Made by a program: the position numbers and the translations under genes
Assembly (NCBI GenBank): GCA_021324885.1
Contig: JAJPIF010000026.1
Span: forward strand, 1-64,000
From: Pseudomonadota bacterium
GTDB lineage: Bacteria; Desulfobacterota; Binatia; Binatales; Binataceae
Direction: 5' to 3'
DNA length: 64,000 bases
In this document: positions 44,379-55,000 of the stretch, piece after piece
Layout of the letters: each line of letters opens with the position of its first letter
Numbering within the stretch: position 1 is the first letter of the stretch
Notes under the pieces: model-generated
Seen by the model: only the letters and a program-made list of their open reading frames with translations
Databases searched by the model: none
What the model was told of the DNA's origin: nothing

Positions 44379-44474
44379 ATGGATCTTACAACATGGCTGC
44401 CCGGAATGTTCTTTCTGGGTTTGGCGGCGATGGGCCTATGTTACGCATTTTTGATCGCCTGCGAAAAAATATGA
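44379..44474 (+). CDS. Kdp-associated 31-residue membrane peptide
   Basis: MDLTTWLPGMFFLGLAAMGLCYAFLIACEKI, one helix with a short charged end. GGGAGG precedes ATG 44379 by nine nt, a strong ribosome site. It is not in the ORF track. Small single-helix ORFs of similar composition precede kdpF in other bacteria. It is followed by kdpF 10 nt later. It may be an auxiliary subunit. Confidence 0.65.
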   Translation: MDLTTWLPGMFFLGLAAMGLCYAFLIACEKI

Positions 44475-44484
44475 GGTGACACAA

Positions 44485-44565
44485 ATGATCTATCTTACAG
44501 CCGCGGTGGCGGCCTTCCTGTTCGTGTATCTGTTTACCGCGCTCATACGGCCGGAATGGTTTTGA
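44485..44565 (+). CDS. kdpF: KdpF, K+-ATPase small subunit
   Basis: MIYLTAAVAAFLFVYLFTALIRPEWF, 26 residues, matching the KdpF pattern (single helix ending in Y-L-x-x-A-L-I-x-P-E-x-F). KdpF stabilises the KdpABC complex in the inner membrane. It is too short for the ORF track. GAGGTGAC lies upstream of ATG 44485, and kdpA follows 36 nt after its stop. Confidence 0.87.
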   Translation: MIYLTAAVAAFLFVYLFTALIRPEWF

Positions 44566-44601
44566 GCGGGCGGCGATTCGATCTGAACGAGGACTAATTA
44601 T

Positions 44602-46419
44602 ATGTGGCTTCTTCCGATTTCGTTACTGGTGTTCACTACGCTGCTGGCGATTCCAATGAGCCGTTACATGGCCTGGATCATGGACGGCAAATACAATGCG
44701 CCGGGATTTCTGCGCTGGTTTGAAAGACGCCTGGACAGTGGTGGGCAGAACTGGAAGCAGTACGCGGCGGCGTTGCTGATCTTCAACATCATCATGTTCA
44801 TCTATGGGTATCTCGTCCTGATCCTTCAGCCGATCGCTCCGCTGAATCCGCGGGGCTTGGGGCTGCTGTCGCCGACGACCATTTTCAACAGCGTCGCGTC
44901 GTTCATGACCAACACGAATTTGCAGCATTATTCCGGCGATCAGCATATGTCGAACTGGGGTCAGATTTTCTTTGTAATCTGGAACCAGTTTGTATCTGCC
45001 GCGGTGGGACTGTGCGCGCTTACCGCGATTATCCGCTGTTTCAGAGCGGAGCAGCATCTGGGCAATTTCTTCGTCGATATGTGGCGCGTGGTTGTTTACA
45101 TGTTCGTACCGGTTGCCCTGGTGATTGGGATCCTGTTCCTGCAGCAGGGGATGCCGATGACCTACCAGAGCACGCACGAAGTCTCAACTTTGGAAGCGGC
45201 TGCGATGGGCACTACCGACAATGGCCAGGCCAAGCAACAAACACTGGTGGTGGGTCCCGTCGCCGCGGTCATTCCGATCAAGATGCTCGGTACGAACGGC
45301 GGTGGTGTTTATGGCATGAATTCGGCCGTACCGTTTGAAAATCCCAGTGCCTGGACAAATTTTCTCACGTGTTTTGGCATGATGTTGTTCCCGTTTTGTC
45401 TGGTCTTGATGTATGGTCGGATGCTGAAGAAGATGCGTCATGCCTGGGTGATTTTTTCGGTCATGTTTATCCTGATGGCCGGGACAATCGTTTGGGCGGT
45501 TTACTATGACACGTTAAAACCAAACCCGGGCCTTACGGCGCATCCAAATACTCAGACATTTCAGATACCAAGTGCCAGTGCGCCTGGCGGCCAGCGCGCA
45601 GTTGTACTTCCCGCGGTTGCGGGTCTTCCGGTCGATCAGCACCTGGGCAACCTGGAAGGCAAGGAGCTGCGGTTCGGTACCTCCGCCGGAGCTACGTTCG
45701 CAGCAATTACCGTTGACGTGACCTGCGGTGCAGCTAACTGCGAGCATGACAGCCTCAACCCGATTGCAGCGCTGTCGCCGATGGTTGGTATGTGGATCAA
45801 TTGCATCTATGGCGGCAAGGGCGTGGGGATGATCAACCTGCTGCTGTTCCTGATCATCGGAATTTTCCTGGCCGGCATGATGGTGGGACGCACGCCGGAA
45901 TATTTGGGCCGGAAGATCGGTGCGCGCGAGGTTAAACTCGCAGTCATCGCGTTGCTCGTGCATCCGCTGATGATCCTTGGACCGAGTGGACTATTTGCCG
46001 CGACTGACTGGGGAGTCAAGGCTGAGAGCAATCCGGCCGCGCATGGCCTATCGCAAATCGTGTATCAGTTTTCCTCGGCTTCGGCGAACAATGGGTCCGC
46101 TTTCGATGGCCTCGGGGTAACTTACGGTTTCTACAACAATCCCAATCCGGCTCCCGAAGCTAAGGCCTGGGATATAGCCACCGGGCTGGTAATGATTTTC
46201 TCGCGCTATTTGCCAATCGTTGCTCCGATAGCGATGGCGGCGGCGCTCGGCTACAAGAAGCAGACGCCCTTTGGTTTGGGCACCTTGCGCGACGACACCT
46301 TCACCTTCGGATGTCTGCTGTTCGGGACAATCATCATCGTGGCCGGATTGCTGTTCCTGCCCGTGGCCGCATTGGGCCCGGTAGCGGAGCATCTCGGTCC
46401 AATCCCCTTTGGTGGTTAA
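44602..46419 (+). CDS. kdpA: K+-transporting ATPase subunit KdpA
   Basis: K+-selecting, channel-like subunit, 605 residues (E. coli KdpA has 557). Four pore loops are recognisable: SFMTNTNLQHYSGDQHMSNWGQ, LGTNGGGVYGMNSAVPFENPSAWTNF, SPMVGMWINCIYGGKGVGM and SASANNGSAFDGLG. GMMVGRTPEYLGRKIGAREVKLA is conserved. The extra length is in the periplasmic loop at about 310-370 (AHPNTQTFQIPSASAPGGQRAV...). It is part of kdpFABC, apparently read through from P5, as no separate promoter is evident beyond the dyad at 44305. Confidence 0.97.
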   Translation: MWLLPISLLVFTTLLAIPMSRYMAWIMDGKYNAPGFLRWFERRLDSGGQNWKQYAAALLIFNIIMFIYGYLVLILQPIAPLNPRGLGLLSPTTIFNSVASFMTNTNLQHYSGDQHMSNWGQIFFVIWNQFVSAAVGLCALTAIIRCFRAEQHLGNFFVDMWRVVVYMFVPVALVIGILFLQQGMPMTYQSTHEVSTLEAAAMGTTDNGQAKQQTLVVGPVAAVIPIKMLGTNGGGVYGMNSAVPFENPSAWTNFLTCFGMMLFPFCLVLMYGRMLKKMRHAWVIFSVMFILMAGTIVWAVYYDTLKPNPGLTAHPNTQTFQIPSASAPGGQRAVVLPAVAGLPVDQHLGNLEGKELRFGTSAGATFAAITVDVTCGAANCEHDSLNPIAALSPMVGMWINCIYGGKGVGMINLLLFLIIGIFLAGMMVGRTPEYLGRKIGAREVKLAVIALLVHPLMILGPSGLFAATDWGVKAESNPAAHGLSQIVYQFSSASANNGSAFDGLGVTYGFYNNPNPAPEAKAWDIATGLVMIFSRYLPIVAPIAMAAALGYKKQTPFGLGTLRDDTFTFGCLLFGTIIIVAGLLFLPVAALGPVAEHLGPIPFGG

Positions 46420-46461
46420 TGAGGAAGCTCAGGCCAGGAACTTTTGGTCGAGGATAATCGA

Positions 46462-48624
46462 ATGAAAACAGCCGATGTAGCATTTCTGCGAGAAACGTCT
46501 CGAGGAGCGCCTATTGCCCCTCCGCCGCGTCGTGTACGGCGCCTGGCCATGTTCGCTCCCGAGGTAGTACGGCCGGCGCTGAAGCAGGCGTTCGTGATGT
46601 TGCGGCCGGATATCCAATGGCAAAACCCGGTCATGTTCGTGGTCGAGGTAGGCGCCATCCTGACGCTGCTGTTCGTGTTTCAGTCCGCGTTGGGCTACTC
46701 CTCCAGCCAGGTGGGGACTGGCTATTTCATAGCATTGGATATCTGGCTGTTCCTGACCGTACTGTTCGCCAACTTTGCCACCGCACTGGCGGAAGCGCGC
46801 GGCAAGGCGCAAGCCGAGTCGCTGCGCAAAACGCGCGTGGAAACGCCGGCGTTTCGCCTGCGCGGCAAAGATGAGGTCGACGAAGTGGCTTCGAACGAGC
46901 TCAAGCCGGGTGATCGCGTGGTCGTCGCCGCGGGCCAGGTGATTCCCAGTGACGGCGAAATTATCGAAGGTATCGCTTCAGTCGATGAAGCCGCGATCAC
47001 TGGCGAATCGGCGCCGGTGATCCGCGAAGCGGGCGGCGACCGTTCCGGGGTGACCGGCGGCACGCGCGTGCTCTCCGACCGCATCGTGGTCCGGGTCACC
47101 GCGGCGCCCGGTCAAACCTTTCTGGATCGGATGATCGCCCTGGTGGAAGGCGCGGTGCGCCAGCGCACGCCCAATGAAATCGCGCTGACCCTGGTGCTTT
47201 CCGCATTCACCGTGATTTTCCTGATCGTGGTGGTGCCGCTGTGGCCGCTGGCTTACAACGCCGAACAATACATGATGGGTTACCTGGGTATCAGCGAACC
47301 ACTGCACAGTTTGGGCACTGATGTGCCGACGCTGGTCGCGTTGCTGGTCTGCCTGATTCCCACCACCATCGGCGCCTTGCTGGCGGCAATTGGTATTGCC
47401 GGAATGGATCGGGCGCTCCAGGCCAACATCATCGCCAAGAGCGGGCGCGCGGTGGAAACCGCCGGCGACATCGACGAAGTATTGCTGGACAAAACCGGCA
47501 CCATCACGGTGGGCAATCGCCGCGCCACCGAGTTCTTCCCGGTGGGCAAATATACAGTCGAAAGTTTGGGACGGCTGGCGGCATTGTCGTCAGCGTCCGA
47601 TGAAACCCCCGAAGGCAAAAGCATCGTCAGGCTGTTCGAGGAACGAGTTAAGAATCCAGGCCTGGTTAGTATTCCCAACGACGCGCAGTTTGTGCCGTTC
47701 AGTGCGCAGTCCCGGATGAGCGGAATCGATCTGCCCGGCGGACTGGCTATTCGCAAAGGCGCCCCTGACGCAATCACGAGGTTCGTTGAACGTCAGAAGG
47801 GAACCATACCAGTTGGGCTCAAAGCAATGGTCGACTCCATTTCCTCCAAGGGCGCCACGCCGCTGTTGGTTGCCGAGGGACCGCAAATCGCCGGCGTGGT
47901 CATGCTCGAGGACATTTTGAAAACCGGAACCAAGGAGCGGCTCGAGCGGCTGCGCAAGGCCGGCGTCCGCACCGTGATGATTACCGGCGACAACCCCTTG
48001 ACCGCCGCCGCCATAGCCACACAGGCGGGAGTCGATGATTTCGTGGCCGAATGCACTCCGGAGTCCAAGCTCGCTTATATCCGCAAGGAGCAGGAGGAAG
48101 GCAAGCTGGTCGCGATGGTAGGGGACGGCACCAATGATGCGCCGGCGCTGGCGCAGGCCGACGTCGGTCTGGCGATGAACTCGGGGACGCAGGCGGCCAA
48201 GGAAGCCGGCAACATGGTGGACCTCGACAGCAACCCCACCAAGCTGATCGAGGTGGTCGAGATCGGCAAACAGTTGCTGATGACGCGCGGTTCCTTGACC
48301 ACCTTCTCGGTCGCCAATGACGTGGCGAAATACTTCGCGATCGTGCCGGCGCTGTTTGCGGGCACGCTGCCGTGGCTCAAAGCGATGGACGTAATGCATC
48401 TGCATTCGCCGACCTCAGCAATCTTGTCCGCGGTCATTTTCAACGCCCTGATTATTCCGGCATTGATTCCGGTCGCGCTCAAGGGAGTCGAGTATCGGCC
48501 CATCGGAGCGGACGCGCTGCTACGTAAAAACCTCACCGTGTGGGGCTTGGGTGGAGTGATATTACCGTTCATCGGAATCAAGCTGATTGATCTGATCATG
48601 GTAGGTCTGCACCTGGCAGCCTGA
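46462..48624 (+). CDS. kdpB: K+-transporting P-type ATPase subunit KdpB
   Basis: Catalytic subunit that energises K+ import, 720 residues from ATG 46462 (GAGGA upstream). Phosphorylation site D343 in [11 protein letters not shown], actuator motif [25 protein letters not shown], hinge [18 protein letters not shown], and TM motif [24 protein letters not shown]. The N-terminal cytosolic stretch ([19 protein letters not shown]) is longer than in E. coli. kdpC starts 19 nt after the stop. Confidence 0.97.
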   Translation: MKTADVAFLRETSRGAPIAPPPRRVRRLAMFAPEVVRPALKQAFVMLRPDIQWQNPVMFVVEVGAILTLLFVFQSALGYSSSQVGTGYFIALDIWLFLTVLFANFATALAEARGKAQAESLRKTRVETPAFRLRGKDEVDEVASNELKPGDRVVVAAGQVIPSDGEIIEGIASVDEAAITGESAPVIREAGGDRSGVTGGTRVLSDRIVVRVTAAPGQTFLDRMIALVEGAVRQRTPNEIALTLVLSAFTVIFLIVVVPLWPLAYNAEQYMMGYLGISEPLHSLGTDVPTLVALLVCLIPTTIGALLAAIGIAGMDRALQANIIAKSGRAVETAGDIDEVLLDKTGTITVGNRRATEFFPVGKYTVESLGRLAALSSASDETPEGKSIVRLFEERVKNPGLVSIPNDAQFVPFSAQSRMSGIDLPGGLAIRKGAPDAITRFVERQKGTIPVGLKAMVDSISSKGATPLLVAEGPQIAGVVMLEDILKTGTKERLERLRKAGVRTVMITGDNPLTAAAIATQAGVDDFVAECTPESKLAYIRKEQEEGKLVAMVGDGTNDAPALAQADVGLAMNSGTQAAKEAGNMVDLDSNPTKLIEVVEIGKQLLMTRGSLTTFSVANDVAKYFAIVPALFAGTLPWLKAMDVMHLHSPTSAILSAVIFNALIIPALIPVALKGVEYRPIGADALLRKNLTVWGLGGVILPFIGIKLIDLIMVGLHLAA

Positions 48625-48643
48625 GCAGGATGGAGCATCAGTC

Positions 48644-49657
48644 GTGAAACAGTACATTACCAAAAGTCTGTGGTTTTTGTTCTTCTCAGTGGTCATCTGC
48701 TGCCTGATCTATCCGGCGATCCTGTGGGCGATCGGGCAGACCTTCTTCCCGTTCCAGGCCAATGGCAGCATGGTCAATGGGCCCGACGGCAAGGCGGTGG
48801 GTTCGCTGCTGGTGGCGCAGCCGTTCACCAAGGACGAATACTTCCAGCCGCGCCCCTCGGCTGCTTCCTATGACGCGTCGGCCTCGTCTTCATCGGCTTT
48901 GGCAGCATCGAATTACACGCTGCGCAACCGGGTGGCAACGGCGCTGGGGCCGATCGTCAAGTACAAGAGCGGCCCCAAAGCGGGGCAGCTTGTGGGGCCG
49001 GATATCGAAGTGTGGTTCCAAAAGGACAGCTTCGGCGGCCAGCCGCATATCGTGGCGCAATGGGCAGACGCTCATAACTCCATAGCGCAAGGGTGGGTAA
49101 CGGGCGATCCGGCGCACTCGGCGTACGTCGATGCGTGGGCGAAGAGCCATGCGGATATAGTCAGCAAATGGGTCAAAGACAACCCCGGGACGCCGCAGCC
49201 CAAAGCCGCGGACCTGGCGGTGCTGTTTTTCGAGAATTTCTCCAGGGACTATCCGGGGCGATTCCCGTCGGCGGTGACCGAGACCAAAAACGGCAAGAGC
49301 GTGACTTCGATCCAGCCGGTCAAGGAAGGCAGCGATATCCAGTCCAACTTCTTTGACATGTGGCGCCAGGATCATGCTGAGGCGGACTTGCAGGACGTGC
49401 CGGGCGATATGGTGACAACTTCGGGTTCGGGGCTCGATCCGGACATTACGATGGAGAACGCGGAATACCAGCTGGATCGGGTGGCGTCGAAATGGGCGCA
49501 GGATACCAAGCAGGATCCGGCCAAGGTGCGCCAGCAAATCGAGACAATCCTTCAGCAGAATGCGTTTGCACCGTTCGGCGGTCTGTTCGGCGAAAAAATA
49601 GTCAATGTGCTCGAAGTCAATCTCGAATTGCGCAAGCATTTCGGCGCGCCGGCGTAA
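48644..49657 (+). CDS. kdpC: K+-transporting ATPase subunit KdpC, long form
   Basis: 337 residues against about 190 in E. coli. The N-terminal helix and first conserved block (FQANGSMVNGPDGKAVGSLLVAQPFTKDEYFQPRPSAASYDA) and the C-terminal block (SGLDPDITMENAEYQLDRVA, VNVLEVNLELRKHFG) are both intact. Between them lies an insert of about 130 residues (WFQKDSFGGQPHIVAQWADAHNSIAQGW ... SIQPVKEGSDIQSNFFDMWRQDHA). The insert is hydrophilic with several Trp and may form an extra periplasmic module. KdpC normally aids ATP binding by KdpB. Confidence 0.92.
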   Translation: MKQYITKSLWFLFFSVVICCLIYPAILWAIGQTFFPFQANGSMVNGPDGKAVGSLLVAQPFTKDEYFQPRPSAASYDASASSSSALAASNYTLRNRVATALGPIVKYKSGPKAGQLVGPDIEVWFQKDSFGGQPHIVAQWADAHNSIAQGWVTGDPAHSAYVDAWAKSHADIVSKWVKDNPGTPQPKAADLAVLFFENFSRDYPGRFPSAVTETKNGKSVTSIQPVKEGSDIQSNFFDMWRQDHAEADLQDVPGDMVTTSGSGLDPDITMENAEYQLDRVASKWAQDTKQDPAKVRQQIETILQQNAFAPFGGLFGEKIVNVLEVNLELRKHFGAPA

Positions 49658-49702
49658 GTTCGATTGGAGATTTCAGCAGCAGAGGAATGGGTGGGAGCGG
49701 TT

Positions 49703-51235
49703 ATGGAAAGCGTAATCACGAGAGCAAAATGGCTGACGAGGGTTGGGGCGGGGTTGCTGATTTTGGCGGTATGTCTGCCGTGGCTGAGCAACGCCGTGGC
49801 GGAAACGGACGGTTCGACTATGCTTGCGCGGCGTACTCACCGCCGGCATCGGGTGGTGACCACGACCACAACGGCTGCGCCGCCGGCGGGACGTTCGGTC
49901 GAGGATCTGTCGGGCGAGGTTGGCAACCTGCGCGCGCAAAGCGCCGAGACCTCCACCGAGGTCAAGCAGATCCAAAAAGCGATCGTGGTGGCGCCGCCGC
50001 CCGCCAACGCCGCGCCCAAGACAATTGGCGAGCACGTCGCCGCCGTGGAACAGCAATTGGGCCGCGTGCGAAAGAATCTGTCTGATAATCTCGGCGTTCA
50101 TATCCATGGCCTGGTTGATACCACTTACGACTTTAACTTCAATCAGCCCAACACCACGCCGATTCTGAGCAGTTCCGGCAGCGTCAATCAGCTCCGCGAG
50201 TTTGACGTTGATGCCAACAGTTTCAATCTGCAACAGTTCAATCTGCATATCGACCGCACGGTTGAGGGCGGAGTCGGTTTCGTGACCGATCTGAACTTCG
50301 GCAAGACTGCGGAAGTGTTGTGGGCGTCCACTCACTACTCCAATTCCACAACTCCGACCTCGACCCAGGAATTCGATCCGACGCAGGCCTATCTGACCTA
50401 CACGGTTCCGGTTGGAAAAGGCATCAATTTGCAAGCCGGCAAGTTTGTAACCTTGCTGGGCGAAGAAGTCATCCCGGTTTACAACAACGTCAACTTCAAC
50501 GAGTCGCGCGGGTTGCTTTTCACCTGGGGTGAGCCGCTTACTCATACCGGTATTCGGGCGCAATATTCATTTACGGACAAATTCGGCGTAACCGCAGGGA
50601 TCAATAACGGATGGGACGATCCGTCGGACAATAACTCCGGTAAGTCCGGCGAATGGCAGTTGTCATACACGCCCACCGACTCGTTGTCCCTGCTGCTCAA
50701 TGGCATTTACGGGCCCGAGCAAGCCAACCATGGCAACTCCAAGCGTCTGGCGGTCGATCCGATCGCAACCTGGAAGACGCCGGTTAAGGGACTTCAATTT
50801 ATCGCCGAATATCTCTACGCCAATGAATCCGGCGGACCGATCGCGGTCACCCCGTTTATCAACTCCTATGGCAACATGCTGACCGGCCAGAGCACCTGGA
50901 ACCGGGCGACCAGCTGGCAAGGGGTTGCCACTTATGGCGTTTACGACCTCAATGACAACCTTGAGTTCGCCAGCCGCTTCGAATGGTTCCGCGACGGCGA
51001 AGGCACGCGGACCGGTTTGCGTCAGACCCTGTTCGAATTCACCCAAACGATCAACTACAAGATCCCGCTGGTCAACGGATTGCTGGCGCGGCTGGAATAC
51101 CGCCACGACGCTTCCAACCAGCATCCGTTCTACAGCGACGATGACCTGATTCAGGTGTCGCCCGGCGTGTTTCTGCCGTCGCACACCTATAGCGGTCAGG
51201 ACACGTTACTGGCAGCGGCGATCTATTCATTCTGA
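49703..51235 (+). CDS. OmpL-like outer-membrane porin
   Basis: 510 residues from ATG 49703 (GGGAG upstream). Signal peptide TRVGAGLLILAVCLPWLSNAVAE, a coiled-coil stretch (SVEDLSGEVGNLRAQSAETSTEVKQIQKAI), then a beta-barrel with alternating pattern (VHIHGLVDTTYDFNFNQPN, LQAGKFVTLLGEEVIPVYNNVNFNESRGLLFTWGEPLTHTG) and a terminal phenylalanine (AAIYSF). This is the beta-barrel porin-2/OmpL-like family. Co-transcription with kdpC is likely (45 nt gap). It may admit K+ across the outer membrane. Confidence 0.9.
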   Translation: MESVITRAKWLTRVGAGLLILAVCLPWLSNAVAETDGSTMLARRTHRRHRVVTTTTTAAPPAGRSVEDLSGEVGNLRAQSAETSTEVKQIQKAIVVAPPPANAAPKTIGEHVAAVEQQLGRVRKNLSDNLGVHIHGLVDTTYDFNFNQPNTTPILSSSGSVNQLREFDVDANSFNLQQFNLHIDRTVEGGVGFVTDLNFGKTAEVLWASTHYSNSTTPTSTQEFDPTQAYLTYTVPVGKGINLQAGKFVTLLGEEVIPVYNNVNFNESRGLLFTWGEPLTHTGIRAQYSFTDKFGVTAGINNGWDDPSDNNSGKSGEWQLSYTPTDSLSLLLNGIYGPEQANHGNSKRLAVDPIATWKTPVKGLQFIAEYLYANESGGPIAVTPFINSYGNMLTGQSTWNRATSWQGVATYGVYDLNDNLEFASRFEWFRDGEGTRTGLRQTLFEFTQTINYKIPLVNGLLARLEYRHDASNQHPFYSDDDLIQVSPGVFLPSHTYSGQDTLLAAAIYSF

Positions 51236-51247
51236 GGTTTTGATCTG

Positions 51248-51520
51248 ATGCTTCTCCGGCCCGCGTCGGGGCCGGAAGGAGCCATGAAAAAAGCGCCTCT
51301 CATCTGGCCTGTCCGTCACAAACAGCTTGACCTGCTCGCCGCTGAGTACGAGTGCGTGCAGGTCAAGCAGGGTTCCTGCCGGGTGCTGGGCGTACGATCG
51401 GTGCGCGGTGACACCGAGGAACCGTGTGTTTCGTCCATCCCGAGCACGTCGACGAATTGGTCTCGATGGTCAGATCGGGGATTTATCCGCCCTGTCATAA
51501 TTGAGGGCCGGAAGGCCTAA
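51248..51520 (+). CDS. Hypothetical small ORF, possibly frameshifted
   Basis: 90 residues (or from Met 51284, MKKAPLIWPVRHKQLDLLAAEYECVQVKQGSCRVLGVRSVRGD). After about residue 60 the frame looks low-complexity, whereas another frame reads CFVHPEHVDELVSMVRSGIYPPCHN, which looks more protein-like. A one-base indel near 51420 could have broken the gene. It follows the porin by 12 nt and overlaps a hairpin. No family recognised. Confidence 0.3.
   Translation: MLLRPASGPEGAMKKAPLIWPVRHKQLDLLAAEYECVQVKQGSCRVLGVRSVRGDTEEPCVSSIPSTSTNWSRWSDRGFIRPVIIEGRKA
51255..51276 (+). terminator. Hairpin after porin gene
   Basis: TCCGGCCC and GGGCCGGA form an 8-bp GC-rich stem with a GCGTCG loop, 19 nt after the porin stop. 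There is no T-run, so termination or mRNA 3'-end protection of the kdp-porin transcript is only a possibility. Confidence 0.4.
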
Positions 51521-51607
51521 TCGTTCAAATCGAAGAGCGCATATCAGTTTGAAAAGCGCGGTTGCTGTGAGCAATGGATATTCTCATTAGAGCTCGGGCA
51601 ATTAGGC

Positions 51608-51623
51608 GGGCATGCTTAATGCT
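51608..51623 (+). promoter_or_regulatory. Sigma-54 promoter P6
   Basis: GGGCATG-CTTA-ATGCT, exact spacing, 54 nt before ATG 51677, the first gene of the regulator operon. A TTCAAA-N18-TTTGAA dyad and TTGCTGTGAGCAA lie 50-80 nt upstream. This predicts autoregulation of the fused sensor-activator. Confidence 0.65.
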
Positions 51624-51676
51624 TTATCGACAATTGGACCTTGATTGCTAAGGAATCAGCGGTCCGAGATTTCGCG

Positions 51677-52060
51677 ATGACGACCTGGACGTTACGCATT
51701 CCGGTTCTATCCATTTCAGGCTTACAGCACTTGGGGGGGCAAGCCACGGCGCAGCCGGTCGTTTCGCACGATTTGGCTATGAGCGTGCTGGCAATTGCGG
51801 TTTTATGGATAGTTATCAGTTTAACCGCGCTTTGGTATCGCGGGCGCCAGCGAGCAGCGGCGCGCGCTCATATCCGCTCGATACAAGTTGTCCGCCGGCG
51901 GCGCGATGGCGTGCTTGAGTTTCGTCGAATGGCCGTCCAGAGCAATAGTGCCAGCCGTCCGCTAAACGCGTGCGCGGCAATCGGCAATAGCTGTTCGGCA
52001 AGAGTCCGATGGCATCGAAACCTGGCAGGTGCCGAACTGAGCGCCCGGGTCGACAGTTGA
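51677..52060 (+). CDS. Small membrane protein coupled to sensor-regulator
   Basis: 127 residues from ATG 51677 with one clear helix (DLAMSVLAIAVLWIVISLTALWYR), then a basic tail (QRAAARAHIRSIQVVRRRRDG). No family recognised. Its stop overlaps the next start as TGATG, a sign of translational coupling. It may modulate the kinase or be a sensor accessory. P6 lies just upstream. Confidence 0.6.
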   Translation: MTTWTLRIPVLSISGLQHLGGQATAQPVVSHDLAMSVLAIAVLWIVISLTALWYRGRQRAAARAHIRSIQVVRRRRDGVLEFRRMAVQSNSASRPLNACAAIGNSCSARVRWHRNLAGAELSARVDS

Positions 52061-55000
52061 TGCATCCGCCTTCCTTGCGCAGCCGTATTCGAAACGGAAG
52101 TCTGATAATGCTCAGTGTCGCCGTGGCACTGGGCGCTCTGGCACTCCCCGGCATCCACCGGCTGGGCGGCGCGATTCGTGAAACTCTACACCGCAACTAT
52201 GTCAGCATCGAGGCCGCGCAGCACATGCACAAGGCGCTGTGGTCGTTACAGCTCGCGCAACATCAGGGCAATATCGATCAGGTGCTGAAGCCGAGCTGGG
52301 ACAGTTTCAAATACTGGATAGACGTCGAGCAAGGCGACATCACGGAGGTGGGAGAGGCGGCGCTTGCCCATGATATCGAGCAGCGGGGCAACAAGCTGTT
52401 TGGCGCATTCGCCGCTCGGGTCACGGACAGTTCCATCGACCAGGACTTCGCGGCGCTCCATACGCGGCTGGACGATCTGATCGCTCTGAACAGCCACGCG
52501 ATGTTCCGCGCCGATGGGCGCGCGTCGCGGATGGGCAACCGCCTGACGTGGGAATTCGCCTGCGGCCTGGCGGCCCTGCTGCTGATCGGAATTGCGCTCT
52601 CGTGGACGCTGGCGGCGACCATCACGCAACCGCTCAATGAGCTGGCCGATCGGTTGCGCAGCTTCAGTTTGCGCGGAAACCTGCTCAAGCTGCGGGAGCA
52701 GCCGCTGGCCGAACTCCAGACCGTGGCCTCAGAGTTCAACAAAATGGCGGAGCGGCTGGAGCAGTTCGAAAAGCTCAACGTCGATCGGCTCGTTTATGAA
52801 AAAAGCAAAACCGAAGCGATAATCGAGAGTATCGAGGACGGTATCGTGCTGATCGGTCCCAAAGGCATCGTCACGCACATCAACGAAATCGCCGCGATTA
52901 TCCTGGGGGTGGAGCGGGAGGACGCGCTGGGCAGCCCGTTTGACGACCTTAACAGCCATCACCCGCACTACCTGCGCATCCGCAATGCTTTACAAAGGGC
53001 CTTCAGCGGCGACGACACGCATCGAATCGAGGTCGAGCTTCACGTGCGCGGGCGCGATCACAGCTACCTGCTGAAGCCGGTTCCATTGCGGCAAGCCGGT
53101 CAGCGTTTTGGAACCATACTGACTTTGCAGGATATCACCTACCTGCGCGACCTCGATCGGGCGCGGACCAACCTGGTGGCGACGCTGTCGCACGAACTCA
53201 AGACGCCGCTCACTTCGATTTCGCTGTCGGCGGGTCTGCTTGAGCGGCGCTGGGCCGAGATGGGAGAACAAGAAGGCAGGCTGGTCGCGGGAATCGGCGA
53301 GGATGTCGCGCGCATCCGCCACCTGGCCGACGACCTGCTCAACCTGGCGCGGGGGACCAACGCCAATATCGCCGTGCGCAGCGTCGAACTGAACCTGGTC
53401 GAATTGATCCGCGCGGTCTCACGCGCCTTCACCGTGCAGGCGGAGCACAAGCAGGTGATCCTGAGACTGGAATTGCCCGACAACCTGCCGGCCCTGCGCG
53501 GTGATCCGATCAAATTGTCGTGGGTTGTCTCAAAGCTGATTTCCAATGCGCTGCGCTATACGCCGGAGGGCGGCACGATTGCGGTGGTCCTTACGCAATC
53601 ATCTGGGGCGTTTTCGCTGAAGGTCCGAGATACCGGTTCGGGGATACCCGCGGAAATCAAGGATCGCCTCTTCGAACGCTTCGCCCAGGGGAAGGTCAAT
53701 GGCGCCGAGCCGGGTTCCGCCGGCCTCGGGCTGGCGATCGTCAAGGATATCGTCGAGGCGCATGGCGGGAGGATTTTTGTCGCGACCACCGAAGGCTACG
53801 GCACCTGCTTTACGGTGGGAGATACCCATCCGGCAGGAGGGTTTATGGCTAGACTCTTAATCGTCGATGACGAAAAGAATATTCGCAACCATCTGGGGAC
53901 CTTCTTCGAGACCTGCGGCCATAGGGTTCGTACGGCGGAAAGCGCCGCGGAGGCGCTCTCCTTGCTTGGGGAAAATGGCGGTTTTGACCTGGTACTGAGC
54001 GATTACCGGATGGCCGAAATAAACGGGCTTGCGCTGCTGCAACGGATCAAACGGGACCATCCGTCACTACCGGTCATCTTGATGACGGCATATGGGACGG
54101 TGGAGAGCGCGGTGGAGGCGATGAAGAGCGGGGCCTACGATTACGTGACCAAGCCTTTCACCCTCGACCAGATCCAACACGTCGTCGCCCGCGCCCTTGA
54201 GGTTCAGAGCCTGCGGGCCGAAGTCAGCTCTCTGCGCGACGCGATCGACGATCAGCCGCTGCTGGAGTCGCGCAGTCCGGCGATGCGCCATCTGCTGGAG
54301 GTCGCCTATCAGGCGGCGTCGAGCGAGGCGACGATCCTTTTGATGGGGGAAAGCGGGACCGGCAAAAACGTGTTGGCGCGCCAGATTCATAAATGGAGCC
54401 GTCGCTTCAAGGGCCCTTTTGTGGTCGTGAACTGTACTACACTTTCGGAGAATCTGCTCGAGAGCGAGCTCTTTGGGCACATGCGCGGCTCTTTCACGGG
54501 TGCATTCAAGGACAAGCCCGGACGGCTGGAAGCGGCCAATCACGGCACCGTTTTCCTCGACGAAGTGGCCGATCTGAGCGCCCCGTTACAGACCAAGTTT
54601 TTGCGCTTCGTGCAGGAGCAGTGCTTCGAGCGGGTCGGCGGCGACGAGACCATCCACGTTGATACGAGAATTATCGCGGCGTCAAATCGCGACTTGCTGG
54701 GGGAAGTTCGCGCCCACCATTTTCGTGAGGACCTGTTTTACCGCCTCAACGTGATTGCGCTTCAAGTGCCGTCGTTGCGCAAGCGGCGCGAGGATGTGCT
54801 TGCCCTCGCCGAGCATTTCCTGGCCACCGCCGCAACTCGCAACCATCGTCCGGGCCTGCGTTTTTCCCCCGAGGCGGAAGGGGCGATCAAGCATTACTGG
54901 TGGCCCGGCAATATCCGCGAACTGCGTAACGCCGTCGAGCGCGCCGCGATCCTGGCTTTGGGCGAAGTGATCAAACCCGATTGCCTGCCCGACGCGATGT

